This document shows positions 25,844-34,497 of a DNA stretch of 64,000 nucleotides, in pieces (position 1 is the stretch's first letter; each line of letters starts with the position of its first letter). A model generated the notes under the pieces. It worked only from the letters and a program-made list of their open reading frames with translations, did no database searches and was not told the origin of the DNA. The DNA is from CAZOHG01 sp964579725 (GTDB lineage Bacteria; Zhuqueibacterota; JdFR-76; BMS3Abin05). The position numbers were made by a program, and so were the translations under genes. The stretch spans positions 18,662 through 82,661 of the forward strand of contig CAZOHG010000008.1 of assembly GCA_964579725.1 (NCBI GenBank), given 5' to 3'.

Positions 25844-26518
25844 TTAAAAATAGCGGCCTACCCCAAACCCGAAAACCCAACTGTCCAACGCGCGTTTGTT
25901 GTAAATCGGACGAGGGAAATGTGTTAGCTGGTACCGCAAATCGGCATTTAAAAACCAGCCCCCCAATTGGTAATTGACGCCAAAACCGAGGAGCCCAGCC
26001 ACCGTGACCTGCGTTTGGGCGTGCAAAAATCCCCGGCGGGGTACAGATTCGTAGGCCAATAGCGGCCCCGCCCCTAAAATCAGGTACGGCTGCATTTCAT
26101 CGGAAAGCGAGCGTGCCCAAAGACGCTGGCGAAAAAATCCGAAAACCGAGAACAGGGTACGCGTACGGTGATTGGGATTCTGGTAGTAAATGTACTGGTC
26201 GTAGTAGGGGTCGTAATACAAATTCACGTCAGGGAAGCTTTCCTGCGGATAGGGAATAAAATTAATCGCCAATCCCAAACGCTTGTGCCCGGCAAAGGGG
26301 CGAAAAAAATAGGCTCCGCCAAATCCAATGTAATTGGACGAAAAGGTGTTGAAAAACACCATTCCCTGCGGGCGGGTATTCAGGCGAGTCCGCGGTTTAA
26401 GGGAAAATTCCTGTTTTTGCGGCCACCGTTTCCCCCCGTGTCCGCGCCCTTTTTGCTGTCCCCAACCGACAGAAGCAAAACACAACAAAACAATTGTGAA
26501 AAATAAAAAGCGTTTCAA
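25844..26518 (-). CDS. Outer-membrane beta-barrel protein, unknown role
   Basis: 224 residues with a signal peptide (LFFTIVLLCFASVGWG, then a basic stretch QQKGRGHGGKRWPQKQ). The remainder alternates aromatic and polar residues as in small barrels and ends in phenylalanine (FGFGVGRYF), the usual outer-membrane assembly signal. A tyrosine-rich loop (YYDPYYDQYIYYQ, about 100-112) is distinctive. No family could be named. It stands alone between nadC and the clostripain-like gene. Confidence 0.6.
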   Translation of the reverse strand: MKRFLFFTIVLLCFASVGWGQQKGRGHGGKRWPQKQEFSLKPRTRLNTRPQGMVFFNTFSSNYIGFGGAYFFRPFAGHKRLGLAINFIPYPQESFPDVNLYYDPYYDQYIYYQNPNHRTRTLFSVFGFFRQRLWARSLSDEMQPYLILGAGPLLAYESVPRRGFLHAQTQVTVAGLLGFGVNYQLGGWFLNADLRYQLTHFPRPIYNKRALDSWVFGFGVGRYF

Positions 26519-26702
26519 GGCATTGTCTCCTATTTGGAGTTCCTCTTGTTTTCAAATTAAATTTGCGACAAAACAGGGAGAAAAACAAGGGAATTTTTAA
26601 TTGCACGACTCTACGCAAAACCACCTGACAGGCCCGAATTTTCTTCACCATTGAGGAATCGTGGCAAGAATGCACCTCACCCTTTGAAGTCGGAGGGAGA
26701 TT

Positions 26703-26741
26703 GAAAAAACCGTCCCTGCCCTTTTCAAAAGGCAGGGACGG
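26703..26741 (-). terminator. Rho-independent terminator after the clostripain-like gene
   Basis: An 11-base-pair perfect stem (26710-26720 with 26731-26741) and 10-base loop, followed leftward by six U. It lies 12 bases past the stop codon at 26753. Confidence 0.88.
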
Positions 26742-26752
26742 AAAAAGGGGGA

Positions 26753-28339
26753 TTATTTTTTCTTGAGTTTGCCGAGACGTACGGTTTGGGTGGAGAGAAC
26801 GATTCGAACGTTGGAAATGGTTTCTCCCGGCTGAATGGTCACCATGTCGTCCCATTGCCCGTTGCCGTTGGCATCGTACCAACCGAAACCGTCACCGGCG
26901 TCCAAATTGCCGTTATTGTTGGCGTCGTCCCAGGCCTCAAAATAGGCTTCCGTTGGCTTTTGGATATGAAAGGTGACGGAAAATTGGCCGTTTTGAGGAT
27001 TCACTGCTGCCTGAGCAATGGGCACTACCTGATCTGAGTGAGAGGTGTCCACAATGGCAATGGCGTGGGCCGACAAATTATGGCCTTGCCAGACCACCAC
27101 GCCCGAAACCGTTGCGCTTGTTTTGGCGGTTTGCTGAATAAATCGCTCCACAAAATTTTGCCAATTGGTACTCCGGAAAGCAAGGGCCGCGTAATCGGCC
27201 TGATCGTAGTCCTCCTGTCTGGACGGAAAATAGATCGTCAGCCCTCCCCGCGGAATCCCGGGGGCATTGGTAATCGTCAGGGGGACGGTTCGATTCATAC
27301 AAGAGATCACCGAATCGGTGGCCATTTTTATTAAGGGGATTGTCGAAATGTGAGGTTCCTGGCTCACTTTTTTGGCAAATTCCCGCAAGTCGACAAAAGC
27401 AGGGTCGTCCAATTTCGTGTAGTTGGTTTTGCCCCAGGCATCTTCCACTTCACCCCAATAATTGCCGGTTTCCGAAACCAACCGATTGGAAAAATTGGCC
27501 ACTTTTGAGGCCAGCTCCTGAATGTGAGAAAGGTCCGTTACCGCCATGTGAATGGGTTTTTGCTGCAATTTCCCCTGATTGTAAACGGTTGTGGCAATAT
27601 CTTCGGCCAAATCTTGAGGTTTCATTTTGGGATCGTCTACGAGGTGCTTCAGCCAGATTTCCGGACCCAATACCGACAGCATGGGCATTTTGAATTCCGA
27701 TGCCACCATGAAATTGGCCTGATCTTTGAGTTCGTAGGCCACTTCGATTTGGGACATCAAACAGGCGTGGAAAACAAGAACATCAATTTTAGGGAAATCC
27801 GCCAGAGCCTGCCGCAATCCCTTGAGGGACATCATGGAACCGCTGCCGTTTTGTTCATCCGAGCAGCAACCGCGCCAACCGGCTCCGTGGTCATCCAAAA
27901 TCAGAAGGTAGTGCTCAGCCGGATAATTTTTGAGAGCAAAGGTCAGGAAATCCTTGAGCGTTTGCGGATCGGACATGTCCTTGGTTCCCCGATTCTTTAG
28001 CATTTTGGAACTCACCGAATCGGGCAGTTCGTTGGCGTGCTTTTCAATTTCGTAATAGCGAACAATCCCCCCCATTTTTAGGGAACCAAGAGCCACAACA
28101 ATTTTAACCTTTCCGGTACTTCCAACGGCCTCCAGACCCTGCACGTCATTAATAGTATAAGAAGTGCCGTTCTGGCTGATATCGATGTTGTTGTTGCCGT
28201 CCATGTAGCCAATGACGGTCCAGAGTGGCTTTTGGCTGGTCGGATTGGTAGAGGACTTCTTCCCGCAAGAAATTAACAAACTAACTATCCCCAAAATAGC
28301 GAGAAAAAAGGGAACAAGGCGACGTTTTTTTCTTTCCAT
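26753..28339 (-). CDS. Clostripain-family (C11) cysteine peptidase lipoprotein
   Basis: 528 residues. A lipobox (LLISC, after a basic start and hydrophobic helix) places it on a membrane. The C11 core includes WTVIGYMDGNNNID, the catalytic histidine in LLILDDHGAGWRG and the cysteine in DVLVFHACLMSQIEVAYEL. The C-terminal 110 residues form a beta domain that ends with a calcium-binding-like stretch DDANNNGNLDAGDGFGWYD. ATG 28339 follows GGAGGTGAAA; ATG 28351 overlaps that SD. Most C11 enzymes cleave after arginine or lysine; substrate here unknown. It is monocistronic, with its own strong terminator. Confidence 0.87.
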   Translation of the reverse strand: MERKKRRLVPFFLAILGIVSLLISCGKKSSTNPTSQKPLWTVIGYMDGNNNIDISQNGTSYTINDVQGLEAVGSTGKVKIVVALGSLKMGGIVRYYEIEKHANELPDSVSSKMLKNRGTKDMSDPQTLKDFLTFALKNYPAEHYLLILDDHGAGWRGCCSDEQNGSGSMMSLKGLRQALADFPKIDVLVFHACLMSQIEVAYELKDQANFMVASEFKMPMLSVLGPEIWLKHLVDDPKMKPQDLAEDIATTVYNQGKLQQKPIHMAVTDLSHIQELASKVANFSNRLVSETGNYWGEVEDAWGKTNYTKLDDPAFVDLREFAKKVSQEPHISTIPLIKMATDSVISCMNRTVPLTITNAPGIPRGGLTIYFPSRQEDYDQADYAALAFRSTNWQNFVERFIQQTAKTSATVSGVVVWQGHNLSAHAIAIVDTSHSDQVVPIAQAAVNPQNGQFSVTFHIQKPTEAYFEAWDDANNNGNLDAGDGFGWYDANGNGQWDDMVTIQPGETISNVRIVLSTQTVRLGKLKKK

Positions 28340-29126
28340 TTTCACCTCCATTTTTTAAGGCAGCGTTGATTGTTTGGGTTGATTGATAAAATATAACGTA
28401 ATTGGCTCGACCGAAAATCCAAGAATCCCATGAAAGATTAAAATGAATACAAAAATGCTTGCCTCACGCAATTTCCTCCCGTCACTTTATCGGAATTTTA
28501 GCGGGTTTCTTTTAGCGATTAATTGGACCACAATTTTGAGAAAACCGGCAATTTCCCTGTTGGTAAATGACCTATCCCACAACCAACTAAGTCTGCTTTG
28601 GCGCGAACAAAAAAGCCAGAGCCTTCCAGATTGGCCACGCAAAAGCAAAGGATTTCGGTCGGATTTTTGTTTTGAAACGTGATTCCAATACAGGAAATCC
28701 TTTTCCTCATCGTATTGAGCTTAAAAAGACCCTTTGAGTTTGTCCCCTTTGGGGGTTAAAGGAAGCTCGTCGTTCGAGGGCAAAAATAATGTTTCGCAAC
28801 GGCGCACCTCTATTCGATTGAGGGACACTATCTTCACCACTATTTTTAAATATAGAAAAGATTTGCAATTTGTTGCAAGCAAAAAAAAGCAAAAAGACCC
28901 GAGAAGAGAATTTTTTTGTGAGGGAAAACAAAGATTTTGCTTGGGGGGAAGAGGAAGGTAAAATATATCTGATTTCATTTCTGTTATCGGCCCAAAAAGC
29001 CTTGTTTAAGAAAGGAAATATTCTTATTTTTATGTTTAAATTATTACTTAATCTTTTGCCCAGTGTGTAACGATATTTGACCAAGGAGGCAGTAATTCCT
29101 TTAATCAATCAATATTTCTTTTAGCC
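28340..29126. other. 787-base AT-rich gap between the peptidase and the sensor kinase
   Basis: No gene is convincing here. A 79-codon frame at 28443-28682 (+) and longer minus frames lack ribosome binding sites and family features. A weak promoter-like pair, TTGTTT (29002-29007), 17 bases, TATTTT (29025-29030), points to the kinase. A strong AAGGAGG at 29083-29089 has no start codon at the right distance; it pairs with TCCTT nearby and may be part of a small leader hairpin. Confidence 0.5.
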
Positions 29127-31607
29127 ATGAAAATTCAATCCCCACCTAACATTCGGCTTTACTTGTTTATTGGCATCTTTGCCCTATTGCTAACTTACGC
29201 CTTTCGACCGCTCTTTCTCGATTGGTTCCAAATATTCAAAATAAATGTTGAAAAAGATAGACGCAGCTTCCCCAGACCCTGCATTATGTATCATGATTTG
29301 GATCATGACGGCTACAGCGAAATGGCCGTCCTCAAAAATTCGAAATCCGTTTACGAGCCTGCCCTTAAAATTCTTGCCCACAACGGGGGGATAATCGATC
29401 AATGGACCTTTGAAGAACCTTGGTTGCCTAATTCCATTCTTTTTGGCGATTACAATCACGATGGCCATGACGAGGTTTACGTTTTCACAAAAACCGCCGA
29501 CTCTCTTTTTCTATACGCTGTTGACTACCGGAACAGGACTTCATTTCTTCTTGGCCGTAAATTCATCGCGCATGCTCCTCCCAATAAAAAGCGATGGGAT
29601 ATCCGTCCCATTCCCGGTATGTTCTTGGATTCAGACGGAGATGGTTACGATGACCTTATTTTTTACATTCCGGTCGGTGGTGCTATTTACCCGAGAGGCC
29701 TGTATTGCTATAGCATCCAAAAACAAAAATTGCTGTATCGATCCACCCCCGGCAGTGCCATGCTGTCCCGACCTACAAAAGTAAGAGTCAACCAACAAAC
29801 ATATATCCTTATGGAAGGTAGTTATGCTCCTGGCAATGCCGATGTCGATACGGCTTTCAGCGATCGGTCATCCTGGTTGTGTGCTTACGACAAAAAACTG
29901 AATTTTGTCTTTCCTCCGATCAAATTTGATTATTTTGGTTCGGAAATCTCGGCTCTGCCTTTTGGATTGCAAAACGAAAAGATTCTTGTCCTTTTGATTA
30001 ATCGAAGCAAAGTCCAACCCTTTTCTCGCTTACTGACTTACAACTGGCAAGGAATACAACTCAAACGGCAGGATTTGCAAGGTACGGATTGGGAACTCAC
30101 TCAGATAGGGAAGCCCCCCAAGAAAACAATCTTAATAAATAAAAAACTGCAACTTATCTACTATTTAACCTCATCAATTGAACTGAGAAATCCTCGTCAT
30201 TATTCCTGCTATTTTAGAAAAATCCTTAACGACGATTTGAATTTGGACAAAGATCTAAAATATGAAATACTGGCAGAAAATGAGAGAAAAACACCCCTGT
30301 TATTTAGCAGCGATTTTCAGCACAGCGTGCAGGTCCCGCTTCCCCATTTTCTGAACGCTATATGCTCGATTTCCATCAACAAAAACGGCAACGGTCATGA
30401 TCAACTGTATTTGCAATGTGGACAAGAGAAATATTTTCTGAGTTACCATGTGAATCCGCTTTATTCACTCCGGTATTTGGCCTTCTTTTTGCTGTTTTTA
30501 GTCATCTTTTTTGTCTTGTGGCAAGGCGTTGGTTTCTACAATTACTTTTCAGCCTACAAAACCACCCTAAATTCTATTTTATGCAATCCGGACCGGGGCA
30601 TGATGCTTTTAAAACCCAACGGGAAAATCAAATTCATGAATCATGCCCTCACGGATCAATTCAAATTGGGAATTACCGAATACAAAGGACGTTCGGCCGT
30701 TCAACTGTTTGCGGATTATCCGTCATTTCTCAAAATTATTCAGAATCTCTTGCACAATCCCAAGAAAATCAAACAAAATATTTCCATTCAGGAAAATGGC
30801 ATCGATCTAAAAGGCATTTTGTACGCCAAACCCATCCGGGTTTTATTGGGTTCTATTTACGGTTTCTATATTGAGGTAAAGGATTATTCTCAAACCATCG
30901 AGGACGCTCGGCTAAAAATTTGGAGCAAAGCCGTCCAAAAAATGGCTCATGATATCAAAACCCCATTGTCCTCGATTTCCATCAACCTGTCAATGGTCAA
31001 ACAAAAATTGGCCGACCATCTGCCTCAAGCGCTCAAATTGGTGGAAACAGATATTGAGCTTATGCTGGACGAAATGAATCGCCTGAGGCAAATGACCAAA
31101 AACTTTTTGAAATTTACCAATATGGAAAAACCGAACCTTCAAACCTTTTCGCTAAGTGCTTTTTTACAAGAAGTGGTGGAGGATTTCAAAAGCTACTATA
31201 CGGAAACCGTAGAGTTTCGATTGGAAATAAATTACGAAAAGGATCTTATCCGCGCAGATCGTGCGCAGTTAAAAATGGTCATGCATGCCTTGATCGAAAA
31301 TGCAATTGACGCAATTAAGGCAAATGGAATCGTGGGGATTACGGTAAATCACACGCAAAAAATTGACCAGGGGTTTGAAGATTTTGTTGAAATTGAAGTT
31401 TTTGATAGCGGGCCCGCTATTCCCGAAGAAATCAAAGAAAAGTTATTTGAACCCTATTTTACAACAAAACCTGACGGTACAGGTATGGGGTTGGCAATTG
31501 CAAAAAAAATCATTGAAGATCATAACGGCGAAATCGAACTGGTTTCAACCGAAAAATTCTCCACCGTTTTTCGCATTATGTTTCCGATTGGCAACATTTT
31601 GGAGTAA
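29127..31607 (+). CDS. Membrane sensor histidine kinase with periplasmic FG-GAP/VCBS-like repeats
   Basis: 826 residues. TM1 (about 11-27) leads to a large periplasmic region of some 420 residues. It carries three FG-GAP-like calcium loops: DLDHDGYSEMAVL (57-69), DYNHDGHDEVYVF (108-120) and DSDGDGYDDLIFY (168-180), which suggest a beta-propeller sensor. TM2 is at about 448-470, followed by a PAS-like domain (about 490-590), a HisKA helix with His608 in MAHDIKTPLSSI, and an ATPase domain with N-box IENAIDA, FDSGPAIP and GTGMGLAIAKKI. The G1 box has Ala where Gly is usual. No good SD precedes the ATG. The downstream sigma-54 regulator is the likely partner. Confidence 0.88.
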   Translation: MKIQSPPNIRLYLFIGIFALLLTYAFRPLFLDWFQIFKINVEKDRRSFPRPCIMYHDLDHDGYSEMAVLKNSKSVYEPALKILAHNGGIIDQWTFEEPWLPNSILFGDYNHDGHDEVYVFTKTADSLFLYAVDYRNRTSFLLGRKFIAHAPPNKKRWDIRPIPGMFLDSDGDGYDDLIFYIPVGGAIYPRGLYCYSIQKQKLLYRSTPGSAMLSRPTKVRVNQQTYILMEGSYAPGNADVDTAFSDRSSWLCAYDKKLNFVFPPIKFDYFGSEISALPFGLQNEKILVLLINRSKVQPFSRLLTYNWQGIQLKRQDLQGTDWELTQIGKPPKKTILINKKLQLIYYLTSSIELRNPRHYSCYFRKILNDDLNLDKDLKYEILAENERKTPLLFSSDFQHSVQVPLPHFLNAICSISINKNGNGHDQLYLQCGQEKYFLSYHVNPLYSLRYLAFFLLFLVIFFVLWQGVGFYNYFSAYKTTLNSILCNPDRGMMLLKPNGKIKFMNHALTDQFKLGITEYKGRSAVQLFADYPSFLKIIQNLLHNPKKIKQNISIQENGIDLKGILYAKPIRVLLGSIYGFYIEVKDYSQTIEDARLKIWSKAVQKMAHDIKTPLSSISINLSMVKQKLADHLPQALKLVETDIELMLDEMNRLRQMTKNFLKFTNMEKPNLQTFSLSAFLQEVVEDFKSYYTETVEFRLEINYEKDLIRADRAQLKMVMHALIENAIDAIKANGIVGITVNHTQKIDQGFEDFVEIEVFDSGPAIPEEIKEKLFEPYFTTKPDGTGMGLAIAKKIIEDHNGEIELVSTEKFSTVFRIMFPIGNILE

Positions 31608-31670
31608 TCCCGTACCGAATTTCTGCAATAAATTTTTGTAATTCTTTGTTAATTTAAGAATTGTCATTAT

Positions 31671-31686
31671 TGGCACGATTTTCGCA
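31671..31686 (+). promoter_or_regulatory. Sigma-54 (RpoN) promoter ahead of the NtrC-type regulator
   Basis: TGGCACG, 4 bases, TCGCA matches the -24/-12 consensus TGGCACG-N4-TTGCA at every position but one, with correct GG-to-GC spacing. The start site would fall near 31698, about 90 bases before the ATG at 31791. Since the gene encodes a sigma-54 activator, self-activation is likely (inference). Confidence 0.7.
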
Positions 31687-31790
31687 CTTTTGTCCTTTTG
31701 GAGAAATGGATTTTCCCGAGCCGCAGGGTTTCCGGCAATATGGCCTATAATATTTTTTCATGACCAACCTGAACCCGTTTGGAGTCAAAT

Positions 31791-33146
31791 ATGTACCACA
31801 TTTTAGCCGTTGACGATGACAAGATTTTTCTCAAATCGATTCGAAATATGTTGGAATATCACCATTACCAAGTAACCACTTGCAGCAATCCCGTTCTTGT
31901 AGATGACCTCATCCGTACAAATCGCTTTGATTGTGTTTTGTTAGATGTCAAAATACCCGGCATAGACGGAATAAAATTGCTAAATATGCTTGCAAAGAAT
32001 TCACCCGATTTGCCGGTTATTATGATTTCCGGCCAAAGCACGATCAAAATTGCCGTTGAAGCCCTAAAAAAGGGAGCTTTCGACTTTATTGAAAAACCGG
32101 TAGATGCTGATCGGCTTTTGATCACCCTAAAAAATGCCTTAAAAACCAGAACTTTGGAAATAGAAAAAGAAGCCTTAATGGCAGAATTGGAGCAAAAATA
32201 TCGCATTGTGGCCGTAGATAAAGCCATGTTAAATATTTTGAAAGAGATAGAAACCATTGCCCCAACGATTGCCAAAGTTCTGATAACGGGTGAAACCGGC
32301 GTAGGCAAAGAATTGGTTGCGCGTGCCCTTCACTTTAGAAGCAAGCGCAGTTCAGGGCCATTTGTTAAAATAAATTGTGCGGCCATTCCAACGGAACTAA
32401 TTGAAAGTGAACTTTTTGGCTATAAAAAGGGAGCGTTTACCGGTGCCATTAAGGAAACAATCGGTAAGTTTCAAATGGCCGACGGCGGTACGCTGTTTCT
32501 TGATGAAATCGGCGATATGAATTTGATGCTACAATCCAAGTTGTTGCACGTAATCCAAGATAATGAATTTATGATGCTTGGTTCCGCTAATTCGATAAAA
32601 GTTGACGTCCGCATTATCGCCGCCACCAATAGGGATCTGAATCAAATGGTGCACAACGGTGAATTTCGGGAAGACCTGTACCATCGTTTGAATGTCATAA
32701 ACATACATGTTCCACCCCTGCGAGAACGTCCCGATGACATTTTGCCCATTGCCAGACATTTTTTAGCCATGTTTACCGACTCTTACAATAAACGAATCAA
32801 CGATTTCACCGAGGATGCCAGTCAAATTTTAAGACGCCACAATTGGCCTGGAAATGTACGAGAACTCCGTAATGTTACGGAAAAATTGGTTATTTTTTCG
32901 GAAGGGCCGCTTATTCATGCAGCAGATGTATTGAATGTTCTAAAAAGTTCGAATGACAAAAAAGACTTTCTAAATCATTTATGGGGATTGAACGACGAAC
33001 TATTGCGCTACGAGCGGGAATATATCATTCGAGCCTTGAACACCACGGGCTGGAAAATGAATGAATGCGCCAAAATTCTGGGAATCGACCGCTCTACCCT
33101 GTACAAAAAAATGCAAAAACTCAATATCAAAAAGGATTTAACATAA
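31791..33146 (+). CDS. Sigma-54-dependent response regulator, NtrC family
   Basis: 451 residues in three domains. Receiver with acidic pocket AVDDD, phospho-acceptor Asp52 in LLDVKIPGIDG and Lys in FIEKPVDAD. AAA+ domain with Walker A GETGVGKELVARAL, the sigma-54 contact loop KKGAFTGA, Walker B GGTLFLDEIGDM and WPGNVRELRN. C-terminal Fis-type helix-turn-helix (GWKMNECAKILGIDRSTLYKKM). ATG 31791 lies six bases after GGAG; the TTG at 31779 is less likely. It is adjacent to the FG-GAP kinase and carries its own sigma-54 promoter. Target genes are unknown. Confidence 0.95.
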   Translation: MYHILAVDDDKIFLKSIRNMLEYHHYQVTTCSNPVLVDDLIRTNRFDCVLLDVKIPGIDGIKLLNMLAKNSPDLPVIMISGQSTIKIAVEALKKGAFDFIEKPVDADRLLITLKNALKTRTLEIEKEALMAELEQKYRIVAVDKAMLNILKEIETIAPTIAKVLITGETGVGKELVARALHFRSKRSSGPFVKINCAAIPTELIESELFGYKKGAFTGAIKETIGKFQMADGGTLFLDEIGDMNLMLQSKLLHVIQDNEFMMLGSANSIKVDVRIIAATNRDLNQMVHNGEFREDLYHRLNVINIHVPPLRERPDDILPIARHFLAMFTDSYNKRINDFTEDASQILRRHNWPGNVRELRNVTEKLVIFSEGPLIHAADVLNVLKSSNDKKDFLNHLWGLNDELLRYEREYIIRALNTTGWKMNECAKILGIDRSTLYKKMQKLNIKKDLT

Positions 33147-33369
33147 ACTTCTTCCCAGTTTTGTGGCTCTATCATCTTTGGATTATTCTTTGGGGGGGCG
33201 GAATACATAGAAAAGCAACAGTGGCTACAAGGATGAAATCATTTTGGTTCTGCTGGTGTCTTCATTGTGTCTAAGATTTGACCATATTGTGACTAAAAAG
33301 CTTAAAAAAACCCCCTATTTTGAGAAACATTATCAAAATTCATCACATTTATAATACATCAAAAAACAA

Positions 33370-33403
33370 CAAAAAACCCTTGTAAACATTACATTTACAA
33401 GGG
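33370..33403 (-). terminator. Rho-independent terminator of tRNA-Ala
   Basis: Ten-base-pair perfect stem (33377-33386 with 33394-33403), seven-base loop, followed leftward by six U. It lies 11 bases past the tRNA. Confidence 0.88.
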
Positions 33404-33413
33404 CTTATTTTTG

Positions 33414-33486
33414 TGGAGCTAGCCGGACTCGAACCGGCGACCTCTTGACTGCCAGTCAAGCGTTCTCCCAGCTGAACTATAGCCCC
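33414..33486 (-). tRNA. tRNA-Ala (anticodon GGC)
   Basis: Cloverleaf on the minus strand: acceptor GGGGCTA/TAGCTCC with one G-U, discriminator A, D-arm TAGTTCAGCTGGGAGAAC, anticodon loop CTGGCAG, T-arm GCCGGTTCGAGTCCGGC. CCA is not encoded. It lacks the G3-U70 pair as read: the third pair is G-U (G3 with U), which is in fact the alanine identity element. Confidence 0.96.
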
Positions 33487-33497
33487 AAAACGGCTAT

Positions 33498-33526
33498 ATT
33501 ATATAAAAAATTCAGCTCAAAGTCAA
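33498..33526 (-). promoter_or_regulatory. Promoter of tRNA-Ala
   Basis: Minus strand TTGACT (33521-33526), exactly 17 bases, perfect TATAAT (33498-33503). The -35 overlaps the last codons of the flgM-like gene. Start site expected a few bases before the tRNA. Confidence 0.85.
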
Positions 33527-34020
33527 GAATTATTTTCGCCCTCCGAGTCCAAATGGGTCAAAAGTGAATCTGCAATTTTATCCACTACCTCCGGCCTGTT
33601 GTAATAACCGGATTTCACTCGATTTCGGATAACCTCCATTCGCTGCGGGGACAATCCTTCCATTGAAGTGTTCGATTCGATTCCACCCAATGCCGCTCGA
33701 ATCTCAGGATTTTTGGCTAACTTTTCGGCCAAAGCATTCAAAACCTCAGGGCGATTGTATTCTCCGTTTTCAATCTTTTTTCGTGCTGCCTGAAGTTTAT
33801 CGTAACGAACATCCGAAACCTGCTGAAGCTTGGATTTCGCCAAGTGAAATAGTCGAGCTGTTTCCTTCGATTGCTTAGTAACCCCCGCAACTTCTACTTT
33901 GTCAATGGATTTCGGTTTCCCTTTTTCGGGCTTGGGCGTTCCCTTGACTTGATCAGATTGTTCCGCCGGTTTTTGAATTTCCGGATAATATTGCTTCGGG
34001 CCGAGTTCATTTATTTTCAT
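33523..34020 (-). CDS. FlgM-like protein with two anti-sigma-28-type motifs
   Basis: 165 residues, last gene of the flagellar run. The N-terminal part is polar and low in order, as in FlgM. Two copies of a FlgM-like helix motif follow: YDKLQAARKKIENGEYNRPE (73-92, continuing into LAEKL) and RMEVIRNRVKSGYYNRPE (127-144, continuing into KIADSLL). FlgM normally has one copy (RVExIRxxIxxGxY...A.KI), which binds sigma-28. So this is a FlgM-type anti-sigma factor with a duplicated binding segment, or an adaptor derived from it. The SD (GGGAG) is about 11 bases from the ATG. Cotranscription with the flgN-like gene is likely. Confidence 0.65.
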   Translation of the reverse strand: MKINELGPKQYYPEIQKPAEQSDQVKGTPKPEKGKPKSIDKVEVAGVTKQSKETARLFHLAKSKLQQVSDVRYDKLQAARKKIENGEYNRPEVLNALAEKLAKNPEIRAALGGIESNTSMEGLSPQRMEVIRNRVKSGYYNRPEVVDKIADSLLTHLDSEGENNS

Positions 34021-34036
34021 CGATTACCCATCTCCC

Positions 34037-34480
34037 TTAAGACAAACGGTCTTTATACAATTGATCTTGCATGACGTATTTTCTTATTTTTGACTTATTT
34101 GCATTCAATTTTGAAATATTTTCTTTGACCTCCTTTTTTTGCGTCTCAATTAATTGCTTGTTTTCCGACTCAACGGACATAATATCGCGAATCACCGTTT
34201 TAATATTTTCCAGCATTTCATGAACTTTTTTTCTATCTTCGGGAGAAAGATTTTCCTTCAAATCTCCCCATTGTTGCTGGTATGTTTCAATTTCTTTTTC
34301 CGTCAGCTTTAAGCTTTCTACTAAATTTTCCTTCTTTCCGTGCATTTTAAACAGAGATTGCATCTCTTTTTTCTTGAGATGGTCATTCTGTTTGCGCGTG
34401 ACCTGGTACAGGTCGCGATAGGTTTTGTAGTGATTACTTAAAGCTGAAAGCAGTCCTTGACGGTATTGTTGAATCGGCAT
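34037..34480 (-). CDS. FlgN-like flagellar export chaperone
   Basis: 147 residues, almost entirely helical and heptad-rich (LKKKEMQSLFKMHGKKENLV, LKLTEKEIETYQQQW, VIRDIMSVESENKQLIETQ). This matches the FlgN pattern of a chaperone for hook-associated proteins, including a late segment of the 'ESENKQLIE' kind. Identity rests on shape and on its place between fliS and the flgM-like gene; sequence motifs are weak. ATG 34480 chosen; GTG 34489 and TTG 34501 are in frame upstream. Confidence 0.6.
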   Translation of the reverse strand: MPIQQYRQGLLSALSNHYKTYRDLYQVTRKQNDHLKKKEMQSLFKMHGKKENLVESLKLTEKEIETYQQQWGDLKENLSPEDRKKVHEMLENIKTVIRDIMSVESENKQLIETQKKEVKENISKLNANKSKIRKYVMQDQLYKDRLS

Positions 34481-34497
34481 TCTCCTCACCCTCTCTT

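Noticed and set aside
28443..28682. 79-codon open frame on the plus strand in the gap before the FG-GAP kinase
   Set aside because: No ribosome binding site, no family likeness, and the region is AT-rich; treated as non-coding.
28707..29108. 133-codon open frame on the minus strand in the same gap
   Set aside because: Composition is what AT-rich non-coding DNA gives; no SD and no motif.
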